Source: Streptomyces parvus (GTDB lineage: Bacteria > Actinomycetota > Actinomycetes > Streptomycetales > Streptomycetaceae). From it: DNA of 64,000 bases. Below the pieces are notes generated by a model. The model made no database searches. It worked only from the letters and a program-made list of their open reading frames with translations, and was not told the origin of the DNA. The stretch covers positions 6,944,001 through 7,008,000 of the forward strand of contig NZ_CP135079.1 in NCBI RefSeq assembly GCF_032121415.1. Direction: 5' to 3'. Every line of letters starts with the position of its first letter. Positions within the stretch are counted from its first letter, which is position 1. The position numbers were made by a program, and so were the translations under genes. This document shows positions 1 through 15,747 of the stretch, one piece after another.

Positions 1-408
1 GAGGCCGTACGGCTGCTCGGCCTGGTCGGTCTGGATGAGGGTGTACTGACGCGCAGACCGGGGGAGTTGTCGGGCGGCCAGCGCCAGCGCGTCGCCCTGG
101 CGCGGACGCTGGCGGCTCAGCCGCGCGCTCTCGTCTGCGACGAGATCACCTCGGCGCTGGACTCGGACACGGCGAGCGGAATCCTTGACCTGCTGGACTC
201 GCTGCGGTCGACGATGGGGCTGACCGTCGTGATGGTGACGCACGACCTGACGGCCGTCGCCCGCCGTGCGGAGAGGGTCGTCGTCCTGGACGCGGGAAGG
301 GTGGTCGAGGACGGCCCCGCCGAACAAGTGCTCCAGGCGCCGGAACACCCCCGTACGAGGCAACTGCTCTCCTACGCCGGCGATGCCGTCCTCGCCGTAC
401 CGGAGTAG
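1..408 (+). CDS. ABC transporter ATP-binding protein, C-terminal part (cut by window edge)
   Basis: The reading frame is open from the first base and ends at a TAG. The visible 135 residues contain the signature LSGGQRQRVALART, a Walker B ending in CDEITSALD, and the H-loop VTHD, so this is the C-terminal half of an ABC nucleotide-binding domain. The tail after the H-loop (DAGRVVEDGPAEQVLQAPEHPRTRQLL) is typical of oligopeptide/nickel-type (Opp/Dpp/Nik) ATPases. Its position beside a metallophore cluster suggests uptake of a metal or metal complex, but that is inferred from context only. The N-terminus and Walker A are outside the window. It is convergent with the salicylate-AMP ligase and separated from it by a hairpin. 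Confidence 0.85.
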   Translation, partial: EAVRLLGLVGLDEGVLTRRPGELSGGQRQRVALARTLAAQPRALVCDEITSALDSDTASGILDLLDSLRSTMGLTVVMVTHDLTAVARRAERVVVLDAGRVVEDGPAEQVLQAPEHPRTRQLLSYAGDAVLAVPE

Positions 409-438
409 CAAGGCATGGGGGGCCTCTCACGAGCGGCA

Positions 439-470
439 GGAGGAGCGCCTCGCCCACCGGGCGCTCCTCC
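439..470. terminator. Hairpin between convergent genes
   Basis: An 11-bp perfect stem (GGAGGAGCGCC / GGCGCTCCTCC) with a 10-base loop lies in the 72-bp gap between the ABC ATPase and the convergent AMP ligase. No T-run follows, which is usual for streptomycete terminators. It probably acts in both directions. Confidence 0.6.
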
Positions 471-480
471 CGGCCGCGCC

Positions 481-2118
481 TTACGACTGGAGCAGACGTT
501 CTGCCAACGCCGCCTTGTCCACCTTTCCGACCGCGGTGAGCGGGAGCGCGGGAACCTGCACGACCTCGTCCGGCGCTTTGTGCCCGGCCAGCCCGCGCTC
601 CTTGAGATGGGCGGCGACCTCCCGCGCGCCGGGAGCCGAACCCTCGCAGACGACGAAGGCGACGGACCGCTCACCCCACCGCACGTCCGGCACACCGACC
701 AGGGCCGCGGCGGTGATCGTCAAATGTGTCAGCAACTCCTCCTCCACCTCCACCGCGGCGATCTTCTCGCCGCCCCGGTTGATCTGGTCCTTGATCCGCC
801 CCACCACCACGAGATGTCCGGTGGGCAAGCGCCGCACCACGTCCCCGGTCCGGTAGTACCCGTCCGGCGTGAACGCCGTGCGGTTGTACTCCTCGGCGCG
901 GTAGTAGCCACGCAGCGTGTACGGGCCCCTGGTGAGGAGTTCGCCCGCCGTCCCGTCCGGCACGGGCGTGCCGTCGGTGTCCGCCACGAGAACCTCGTCG
1001 TCCGGCGAGACGGGTCGGCCCTGGGTGGCACAGACCAGGTCCTCGGAGTCGTCGAGGCGCGTCAGGTTGATCAGACCCTCCGCCATGCCGAAGACCTGTT
1101 GCACGGTCGCCCCGAGCGCCGGTCCCAGCTTGCGGGCCTGGTCCTCCGGCAGCCGGGCCCCGCCGACCTGCACCACCGTGAGGCTGCCGAGGTCCCAGGA
1201 TCCGGACGCGGCCTCGGCCATCCAGTGGGGGACGAGCGGCGGGGTCAGCGAGGTCAGGGTCACGCCCTCCTGCTCGACGAGGGCGAATGCCGTCTGCGGG
1301 CTGGGGTCGGGCGCGACGACGACGGTCCCGCCGGCCATCAGGGTGCCCAGCACACCGGGGCAGGCGAAGGTGAAGTTGAAGCCGATCGGCAGCACCGCCA
1401 GGTAGACGGTCCGTGCGTCGAGCGCACAGACATCGGCGCAGGCGCGGGCGTTGTAGGCGTAGTCGTCGTGCGTGCGCGGGATGAGTTTGGGGAGCCCTGT
1501 GGTGCCGCCGGACAGCAACAGGAGGGCGATGTCGGAGGGGGCGGCTCCACCGGCGTCGAGGCCGTGACCCGAGGTGGTTGGCGGTGCTGTGCGAAGCGCC
1601 TCGAAGGAGACGAAGTCCTCGCCCGGTCCCGGATCGCCGACCACGATGACATGCCGCAGCGAGCCGTCCGGTCCCTGCTCCGCCCGCACCTCGCGCATCA
1701 GTTCACGGTGGTCGAATCTGGCGTGCCGGTCGGGCACCACACAGGCCACGGCCCCCGACACGCGCACCAGATGGCCGATCTCCCGGCGCCGATGGCCGGG
1801 CATGGCGTGCACCGGTACCGCACCGAGCCGCTGCAAGGCGAACCAGAGGAGTACGAACTCGGCGCGGTTCGGGAGCTGGACCACCACGCGGTCGCCCCGT
1901 CCGATGCCCAGTCCGCGCAGTCCGCGGGCGATGAGGTCAGCCTCGGCGTCCAACTGGGCGTAGGTCCAGCGGCGGTCGCCATCGACGAGCGCGACGCGCC
2001 CTCCGCGCCCGGCCCCCCACTGGCGCAACCGGGCTCCGAAGGTGACGCCCTCCCAGTGGCCGACGGCCCTGTACCGCGCCTTCTCGGCCTCGGGCCAGGT
2101 CCGATGTGTCTCGCTCAT
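481..2118 (-). CDS. Salicylate-AMP ligase (DhbE/YbtE/PchD family)
   Basis: 545-residue adenylate-forming enzyme that would activate an aryl acid with ATP and load it on the aryl carrier domain of the neighbouring NRPS. The P-loop (LLLSGGTTGLPKLI), the GMAEG motif and the C-terminal TAVGKVDK lysine motif are all present. In the substrate loop the sequence reads FNFTFACPG. The residue matching Ser240 of B. subtilis DhbE is Cys, and the position matching Val337 is Ile (GLIN). Cys at 240 is the pattern reported for salicylate rather than 2,3-dihydroxybenzoate activation. A salicylate synthase ends the facing operon, which agrees. The start is ATG with GAGAGG upstream. It is transcribed divergently from NRPS1 across the putative Zur operator, so both directions may be repressed together. 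Confidence 0.92.
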   Translation of the reverse strand: MSETHRTWPEAEKARYRAVGHWEGVTFGARLRQWGAGRGGRVALVDGDRRWTYAQLDAEADLIARGLRGLGIGRGDRVVVQLPNRAEFVLLWFALQRLGAVPVHAMPGHRRREIGHLVRVSGAVACVVPDRHARFDHRELMREVRAEQGPDGSLRHVIVVGDPGPGEDFVSFEALRTAPPTTSGHGLDAGGAAPSDIALLLLSGGTTGLPKLIPRTHDDYAYNARACADVCALDARTVYLAVLPIGFNFTFACPGVLGTLMAGGTVVVAPDPSPQTAFALVEQEGVTLTSLTPPLVPHWMAEAASGSWDLGSLTVVQVGGARLPEDQARKLGPALGATVQQVFGMAEGLINLTRLDDSEDLVCATQGRPVSPDDEVLVADTDGTPVPDGTAGELLTRGPYTLRGYYRAEEYNRTAFTPDGYYRTGDVVRRLPTGHLVVVGRIKDQINRGGEKIAAVEVEEELLTHLTITAAALVGVPDVRWGERSVAFVVCEGSAPGAREVAAHLKERGLAGHKAPDEVVQVPALPLTAVGKVDKAALAERLLQS

Positions 2119-2193
2119 GGGGCTCTGCCTCTCATCGCCGAACCTCGTGGCTCTGGCGCCAGGTCTCGTTATGTGATTACGATGTGAACTATA

Positions 2194-2210
2194 GAAATGA
2201 TAATCATTTC
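2194..2210. promoter_or_regulatory. Fur-family (probably Zur) operator in the divergent NRPS/AMP-ligase promoter
   Basis: GAAATGATAATCATTTC is a perfect 8-1-8 inverted repeat and is AT-rich in a very GC-rich intergenic region of 182 bp. It contains the 11-base core ATGATAATCAT of the classical Fur box. It does not resemble the streptomycete iron regulator (DmdR/IdeR) consensus. In S. coelicolor the related coelibactin genes are repressed by the zinc regulator Zur, so Zur is the best candidate. A TATAGA hexamer at 2190-2195 abuts the palindrome and could be a -10 element for NRPS1. The regulator itself is not encoded in this window. Confidence 0.75.
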
Positions 2211-2300
2211 AATCTAGGGCTCGGCCCCCTGCGTGACGAACCTCCCGCCGCCTGCCGCCCTCGACCCGACCCGCACCCATCCGATCGGAAGGCCCCATCA

Positions 2301-5300
2301 GTGAGCGACGAAGCGCTCGTCCAGGCGCGGACAGCGGAAGGCGACCCCGCCGGCAGCGACCCGCACGAACCGGCCGCGGTGCGCGCGGCGGTCGCACGCG
2401 CGCTGGAGCTGACGCCACAGCAACTGGCCGACGACCGGGACCTCTTCGAACTCGGCCTCGACTCGCTGATGCTGATGTCCCTCGTCGGCACCTGGCGACG
2501 GGCGGGCAGCACCGTCACCTTCCAGGACCTCACGCGCGAGCCGACCCTGCGGGCCTGGACGGTCCTGCTCGGGCAAGCGCGGCCCGACGACCACGCACCC
2601 GCCCCCACCCCGTCGGACGTGACGGCCGCCGAGGAGCAGTCCGGCTCCTTCCCGCTGGCCACCATGCAGCACGCCTACTGGGTCGGACGGCAGGACGGAC
2701 AGCCCCTCGGCGGCGTCGCCGCCCACTTCTACGTCGAGCTCGACGGCCACGACGTCGATCCGGACCGGCTCGATGCCGCCCTGCGCGCCCTCGTGCGGCG
2801 GCACGGCATGCTCAGGGCCGTCTTCGACGAGGAGGGCCGCCAGCGCTTCGGTGCCGCGGGTGCGACCCTCACCGTCCACGATCTGCGTGCAGGCACCGCC
2901 GGCGAGGCCGAATCCCGGCTGCAGCTGCTGCGCGAGAACAACACCCACGCCCGCCCGGACATCACCACGGGCGAGGTCTTCCATGCCTCTCTGTGCCTGC
3001 TCCCCGGCGGGAGCACCCGGCTGCAGATCGACCTGGACATGATGGCCGGGGACGCCCTGAGCCTGCGGGTCCTCCTGTCCGACCTGCGCCACTTCTACGA
3101 GTGTCCTGACGAACCGCCGCGCGAGATGAGCCTGGACTACCGCCGGTACCTCGCGGAGCACGACGTCCGGCGAAGGGCCGAACGCGAACAGCACGCCGCC
3201 TGGTGGCGAGAGCGTCTGCCGGACCTGCCCCGCGCCCCCCGGCTGCCGACGACCGTCGACCCGCTCACCCCGGTCAGCGCGGGCGACACCACGCTCACTC
3301 ACTCCCGCCGCCTGCACCACTGGCTCGGCCCCGCCGACAAGGCCGCGCTCATCGCCGCGGCCCGCCGACACGGCATCACCCCCGCCGCCGCCCTCGCCAC
3401 CGCCTTCGCCGAGGTCATCGCGGCCTGGAGCGACAGCCGGCGCTTCCTGCTCAACCTCCCGCTGTTCGACCGGGAGATGTTCACCCCCGAAGTGGCCCAC
3501 CTGGTCGGCGACTTTAGCAGCTCGGTCCTGCTCGACGCGGACCTGAGCGCGCCGCACCCGTTCTCCCGGCAGGCCCGCGGCCTTCAGGAACGCCTGCAGG
3601 AGGGCATCGCCCACGGGGCGTACGGCGGCGTCGAGGTGCTGCGCGACCTCGCACGCGTCGAGGGCGCCCCGGTGCTGGCACCCGTCGTGTACACCAGCGC
3701 CATCGGCCTGGGCGAGATATTCGAGCAGGACGTCCAGAAGTCCTTCGGCCACCCTTCCTGGATCATTTCGCAGGGACCGCAGGTCTACCTGGACGCGCAG
3801 GTCACCGAACTCGACGGGGGTCTCCTCCTCAACTGGGACGTGCGTGACGGGGTGTTCGAGACCGGAGTCCCCGACGCCGCGTTCGATGCCTACCGCCGCC
3901 TCATCAGCCGTCTCGTGACCGACCCCGAAGCGTGGGACCGGCCGGTGGACGGCCTGCTCGCGACCGACGTCCTGCCCCGCCGCGCGGTGGCGGCCCTGCC
4001 CGCCACGCCGGTCCCTGCCCGCGCCCTGCACACCCGCTTCTTCCGGCTGGCGGAGACCGAGCCGGCCCGCGCCGCGGTCATCAGCACGACGGGCGACACG
4101 CTCACCTACGGCGAACTCGGCCGCACGGCACGGCAGATCGCCGCGCTGCTGCGCGACCACGGGGTGCGGGAGGGAGACACCGTCGCGGTGACCCTGCCCA
4201 AGGGCGCCGACCAGGTCGCCGCGGTGCTCGGCACCCTGGCCGCCGGCGCGGCCTACGCCCCCGTCGGAGTGGAGCAGCCCGCCGCACGACGAGCCCGCAT
4301 CCACGCCGTGGCCGAAGCGTCCGCCGTACTCACCGACCGGGACCACGCCCACCTGTGCGCGGACGCCTCCTCGGCTCCGGTGCTGCTCCTGGAGGACGCG
4401 GCGAAAAAGGAACCCTCGCAGGCCGTCCAGCCGGACCCCGCCCTGGCCGCCTACGTGCTGTTCACCTCCGGCTCGACAGGACTGCCCAAGGGCGTCGAAG
4501 TCTCCCACCGAGCGGTCGTCAACACCATCGAAGCGATGGAGCAACAGTTCGGACTCGGCTCCTCCGACCGCACGCTCGCGATCTCCGCACTGGACTTCGA
4601 CCTCGCCACCTGGGACATCTTCACCCCGCTGTCCGTCGGCGGCCAGATGGTCGCCGTGGAACAGGAGCACCGCCGCGACGCTCACCTCTGGGCACGGCTG
4701 GTGCGCACATACGGGGTGACGCTGGTGCAGTGCGTGCCCGCTCTGCTGGACCTGCTGATGGCCGCCGGCGAGGACGACGGCCTCGGCGATTCCCTGCGCA
4801 TGGTGTTGCTCGGCGGGGACTGGATCGGACTCGACCAGCCCCGCAGACTGCGGGCCCTCCTACCCGACTGCCGTTTCGTGGCACTCGGCGGCATGACGGA
4901 GGCCGCGATCCACTCCACGGTCTATGAGGTGGAGGAGACCGACCCGGCCTGGAAGTCGGTCCCGTACGGTGTTCCGCTGCGCAACATGCGGGCGCGTGTC
5001 GTGGACGGGCACGGCCGCGACTGCCCCGATCTCGTCCCCGGCGAGCTGTGGATCGGCGGCCCCGGGGTGGCGAACGGCTACCGGGGCGACCCCGAGCGGA
5101 CCGCCGAACGGTTCATCGAGCACGACGGCGAACGCTGGTACCGCAGCGGCGACCTGGCCCGCTACCGGCCCGACGGAGTGCTGGAGTTCCTCGGCCGTGC
5201 CGACCACCAGGTGAAGATCGGCGGCCACCGCATCGAACTCGGCGAGGTCGAGTCCGCGCTGGAGGACGACCCCGCCGTCCTGCACGCCGTCGCCACCGTC

Positions 5301-8300
5301 CTCGACGCACCGGTACGGCACCTCGCCGCGGCCGTCTCCGCCCACGGTGAGGCACCCGACCCGGAGAGGGTCCGGCTCAGGGCGGCGGACCGACTGCCCG
5401 CCTACATGGTCCCCGAGCGCGTCCTCGTCCTGCGCGACCTGCCGCTGACCGCCAACGGCAAACTCGACCGGGCGGCCGTCCGCCTAGCGCTCACCGAGGC
5501 CGCCGGCCAGGACGGACCGCGCACCTCCGCACCGGTCGGTCCCGTGGAGACGGCCGTGGCGGACGAGTGGGCCGATCTGCTCGAGGTGGCCGACGTGGGA
5601 CGCGAGAGCAGCTTCTTCCTGCTGGGCGGCGACTCGCTCGTCGCGACCCGCATGATCGGCCGGCTGCGCGCCGCCGGATTCCCCGGCGCCCGTGTGGCCG
5701 ACCTCTTCGCCCGCCCCGTGCTCCAGCACTTCTGCGAGACGCTGCACCCGGCGACGACCGCCCCTGAGCAGGCAGCCGTCCTCGTGCCCGACCCGGACCA
5801 CGCCCACGAGCCCTTCCCGCTGACAGACGTCCAGGCCGCCTACCACACCGGCCGGGACCCTCGCTTCACCCTCGGCGGCGTCGGCACCTGGCACTACACG
5901 GAGTTCGACGGCACGGACGTCGACCTGCCCCGGCTGGAGCGCGCCTGGAACGCCCTCGTCGCCCGCCACGGCATGCTCCGTGCCGTCGTCGCGGACGGAT
6001 GTCAGCGAGTCCTTCCCGAGGTGCCACCCGTGCGCATCCCCGTGGGGGACACGTACGGCGGCGACGCGACCGAGGCGCTCGCGGACCTGCGCGCCCGCCT
6101 GTCCCGCCAGGTCCGTGACCCCGCCCGGTGGCCGCTCTTCGCGATCGAGGCGGTGCGCTACCGCGAGGACGGGGACGCCGGGAAGGGGGACGGTGAGGTA
6201 CGCACCCGCATCGGCATCGGCCTGGACTACCTGGTGCTCGACGCGCTCTCCATCACCACGCTCTACGCCGAACTGAACGCGCTCTACGCCGACCCGGACC
6301 AGGAACTGCCGCCCGTCGACGTGACGTTCCGCGACTATCTGACCCGCCTCCCGGAGGACCAGGAGGCGGCAGCGCGAGCCCGTGCCCACTGGCAGTCCCG
6401 CCTGTCCGAACTGCCGCCACCCCCCGCCCTGCCCTTCGACCTAGACCCCGCCACTCTCGACACGCCCGTCTTCACCCGGCGCCGGCTGACCGTACCCGCC
6501 GAGGACTGGCAGGCGGTCAAGCGGGACGCGGCCCGCCACGGCCTCACCCCCTCCACCGTCCTGCTCGCCCTGTACGCGGAAACCCTGGCGACCTGGAGCG
6601 GCAGTGACGCCCTGACTCTCACGCTCACCCTCTTCAACCGGCGTGACGTCCACCCCCACATCCATCGGGTGCTGGGCGACTTCACCTCGCTGTCCCTCGC
6701 CGGATACCGGCGCGAGGGCACATCCTGGCCGGCGGTGGCCAGGGTCCTGCAACGCCGTCAGGCAGAGGACCTCGACCACGCCGACGTGCCGATCGACTGG
6801 CTGCTGCGGGAGTTCGGCCGACGTACGGGCACGGTGGACGCGGCCGCGCCCGTCGTGTTCACCAGCGCCATCGGCGTCGGTGACGCGACGCTGGCCGCAC
6901 CGGGCACCGGATTCCCCGCCAAGGTCTGGGGCATCTCCCAGTCACCGCAGGTCTGCCTGGACAACCAGGTCACCGAGGAGTCCGGGAACCTGGTCGTCAC
7001 CTGGGACGCAGTCGAGGAGTTGTTCGCCGACGGCGTGCTGGACGCCATGTTCGCCGCCTACGAACGGCTGCTGCGGCACATCGTCGCCGACGACTGGGAA
7101 GCGCCGCTCCCCGACCTGCTGCCCGCCTCCCAGTACGAACGCCGGGCTGCCGAGGCACGGGAGTCCGCCCTCGAACCGGTGGCTCCTCGCCTGCTGCACG
7201 ATGCGTTCTTCAGCCACGCGACCACCACCCCCGGCCGCACCGCCCTCGTCACGACGGCAGGGCAGGAGGTGACCTACGGAGCCCTCGCCGGGCAGGCTCT
7301 GCGCATCGCCGCGGTACTCGTCGACGAGGGCGTACGGCCGGGGAACCTGGTCGCGGTCACCCTGCCCAAGGGCCCGGAACAGATAGCGGCCGTCCTGGGA
7401 GTCCTCGCGGCCGGAGCCGCCTACGTGCCCCTCAGCCTCGAACAGCCCACCGCACGGCTGGAACGCGTGCACGCCACCGCCGGGTTCGAGGTGGTTCTCG
7501 GAACCTGGCCCGCCCCGGAGGCGACCGGCCCCCGTAGCCTGTCCTTCGCGGACACGCAGCACCATGAGCCGCTGCCCACCCCCTGTACGGAGTCTCCGCA
7601 GGCGCTCGCCTACGTGATCTTCACATCAGGCTCCACGGGCGAGCCCAAGGGTGTCGAGATCACCCACGCCGCCGCCTGGAACACGATCGCCGACATCAAC
7701 GCCCGCCACGACATCAGCGGGGACGACCGCGTCCTCGCCCTCTCCGCGCTGGACTTCGACCTGTCCGTGTACGACGTCTTCGGCCTGCTCGCGGCAGGAG
7801 GCTCCCTCCTGCTGCCCACCGAGGACCAGCGCCGTGAACCTGCTCGCTGGCCGAGCTTGCTGAAGCAGCACCGCGTGACCGTCTGGAACACCGTGCCCGC
7901 CCTGCTCGACCTCCTGCTCGACGCCGACGAACAGGACGGCGCGGAAGGCAGCCGGATCGCGGGGCTGCGGACCGCACTGGTCTCCGGCGACTGGATCGGC
8001 CTCGACCTGCCCGCCCGGCTTCGGGCCCGGACCGAGCGGCCCTGCTCCTTCGTCGCCATGGGCGGCGCCACCGAAGCCGCCATCTGGTCCAACACCCTCA
8101 CCGTCACCGATCCGGACGCCCGGTGGGTCTCCATCCCGTACGGACGCCCCTTGACCGGGCAGCACTACCGGGTGGTCGACCGGGCCTGCCGGGACTGCCC
8201 CGACTGGACGCCCGGCGAACTGCTGATCGGGGGTGCCGGACTGGCTCGCGGCTACCTGGCCGACCCGGCCCGCACCGCCGAGAAATTCGTCGAGCAGGAC

Positions 8301-9025
8301 GGGCGGCGCTGGTACCGGACGGGTGACCTGGGCCGGTTCCGGGGTGACGGTCTGCTGGAATTCCTCGGCCGGCTTGACAGCCAGCTGAAGATCTCAGGCC
8401 ACCGCATCGAGGCGGGCGAGATCGAGGCCGCACTGGAAGCACACCCGGCCGTCGCACGGGCCGCTGTCGTGGCCGTGGGGGAGCGTACCGCCAAGCGTCT
8501 GGTGGCCTTCGCCGTACCGCAGGACCCCACCACGGTGGCCAGGCCCGCAACCGAGTCCGCTCCTTCTGGTCCGGGCACGCCCGCCGAGGATCCGGAACTC
8601 GCCGAGAGGCTCTTCGCCCTGCTGGCGGAACGCGTGCCGATTTACGCCGTCCCGTCCCGCATCCTCCTGCTCCCCACGCTGCCCCTCACCGCGAACGGCA
8701 AGGTCGACCGGGGAGCCCTGGCCGGTCTGGCGGGCCCGCAGACCGGGTCCGCCGGCGCCGAACCGCCTCGGGGCGAAACCGAAGAAGCCCTTGCCGCGCT
8801 CTGGCACGAACACCTGCCGCCATGGGTGCCGGACCGCGACGCCAACTTCTTCACCGCAGGCGGCGACAGCCTCACCGCACTGCGCCTGCTGACCGCGATC
8901 GAGCGCCGCCTCGGGGCCACCGTGCCCGCCCGCCGCTTCTTCGCCGCACCGACCATCGCCGCGCTCGCCGCGGACGTCACCCGAACGCTCGCGGCCCACG
9001 CGACCACCTATGAGACCGGAGAGCT

Positions 9026-9029
<4 letters not shown>
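2301..9029 (+). CDS. NRPS1: ArCP-Cy-A(Thr-like)-PCP-Cy-A(Cys)-PCP
   Basis: 2242 residues from GTG 2301 (GGAAGG ribosome site 9 bases upstream). An upstream in-frame ATG lies before the operator and is rejected. Domains: aryl carrier protein (phosphopantetheine Ser55 in LGLDSL); cyclization domain with DMMAGDALS (DxxxxDxxS, from 246); adenylation domain with FTSGSTGLPKG near 720; PCP Ser1112; second cyclization domain with DYLVLDALS from 1309; second adenylation domain; PCP Ser2190. The ten specificity positions of the first A domain read D-L-W-Q-L-G-L-I-H-K. This is close to the Thr code DFWNIGMVHK and unlike Cys. The second reads D-L-Y-N-L-S-M-I-W-K, a Cys code of the pyochelin/yersiniabactin type. 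It should make salicyl-methyloxazoline-thiazoline on the last carrier and hand it to NRPS2, whose start overlaps this stop (GTGA). Confidence 0.93.
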
Positions 9030-14595
<5,566 letters not shown>

Positions 14596-14599
<4 letters not shown>

Positions 14600-15747
14600 A
14601 CAAGCCAGTGATCGGGGTCCTCGGGGCATCCGGTGCGGTCGGCCGGGCCGCCGTACGGGAGCTGCGCACGCTCGGCCACACCGGGCTCCGCCTGGGAGGA
14701 CGGACCGTGTCCGCCCTGAGCGCCGTCGCCGAGGAGCACCCCACCGGCCACGACGAGACGGTCCGGGCCGACGCCGCCGCTGAAGACGGCCTGCGCGCCT
14801 TCGCCGAGGGCTGCGACATCGTCCTCAACTGCGTCGGCCCCACCTACCGGCTCCGGGCCACAGTGGCCTCCGCGGCACTCGCCGCCGGTGCGCACTGCGT
14901 CGACGTGGCCGGGGACGACCCAGCCGCCGAAGACCTCCTGGAGGCCGGTGATCCAACCCTCGACGGCCGCACCGTCGTGCTTTCCGCGGGAGCCCTGCCC
15001 GGCTTGTCGAGCCTCCTGCCGCGCTGGCTGGCGGCGCAGGGACCGGGCGGGGCCGCGGCGCTGACCGCGTACTGCGGTGGTCTGGAGACCTGTTCGCCGA
15101 CCGTGGCGCACGATCTCATGCTCTCCCTGACCTCCGGTGGCGCGGACGGTGCGGCATACGGCGAGGCGCTGGCGGCCGTCCGCGGCGGGAGGCGCGTGTC
15201 ACGTGTCCTGCGCGCGGCAGAGGACACCGAGCACGAGGCGTTCCCCGGCCGGGTCGCCGTGCAGCCCTACCTCAGCGGCGAGAGCGAACGCCTCGCCACC
15301 GTCCTGGGCCTGGACCGGCTCGACTGGTACAACGTCCACCCCGGCCCGGCCGTACGCGCGCTGCTCAACGTCCTGCCGGGACGTCTCGCCGCCGGAGAAG
15401 ACCCCGACCGGCTCGCGGAGCGGCTGATCCTGGCCGCCGACCTCGACCTGGCCGGACGCAAGCCCTACTACGTCATGGACTTCGCGCTGTCGGGAACGGC
15501 GTCCGCACGTCCGGCCACCGCGGGGCTGACCCTGCGCGCCGCCAGTAGCTACCGCCTGACCGCGGCCGTCGGCGCCCTCGCGGTGGAAGCGGTACTGCGG
15601 GGCGAGGTTCCGGCGGGCGTCCACTTCGCCTGCGACGTCCTGGACCCGGACACCGTGATCACGCACCTGCGATCCCGCGGGGCCGCCGACCTCCGGCTCA
15701 CCGGCTCGGCGGCCGAAGCCGAACAAGTGGAAGAAGGCGTGCTGTGA
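14596..15747 (+). CDS. Saccharopine-dehydrogenase-like NAD(P)-binding protein
   Basis: 383 residues from the ATG overlapping the NRPS2 stop (ATGA). The N-terminus GVLGASGAVGRAAVREL is a Rossmann nucleotide-binding fold. NCVGPTYRLRATVASAALAAG (split as NCVGPTY and ASAALAAGAHCVDVAGDD) is characteristic of the saccharopine dehydrogenase / trans-acting enoyl reductase superfamily. Coelibactin-like clusters carry a gene of this type in the same place, but its substrate is not established. It may reduce or oxidise an intermediate of the heterocyclic chain, or act before assembly. It is translationally coupled on both sides. Confidence 0.75.

Noticed and set aside
415..2187. 590-codon frame opposite the salicylate-AMP ligase
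   Set aside because: The minus-strand frame is a clear adenylate-forming enzyme with all motifs; this is its shadow.
2194..2210. Iron box (DmdR1/IdeR) as the metallophore operator
   Set aside because: The site lacks the TTAGGTTAGSCTAACCTAA-type pattern and instead has a Fur-box core; a Fur-family regulator fits better.
2106..2300. Upstream extension of NRPS1 to an ATG at 2106
   Set aside because: It would place the Zur-like operator and promoter inside the coding region and overlap the divergent ligase start. The GTG at 2301 has a good ribosome site and begins right before the carrier domain.
2298..4685. Long open frame (795 codons) antisense to NRPS1, and similar long antisense frames opposite NRPS2 (9707-13072) and the SNF2 gene (55705-58092)
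   Set aside because: Long stop-free antisense frames are a by-product of very high third-position GC; they have no recognisable domains or ribosome sites and mirror well-supported genes.
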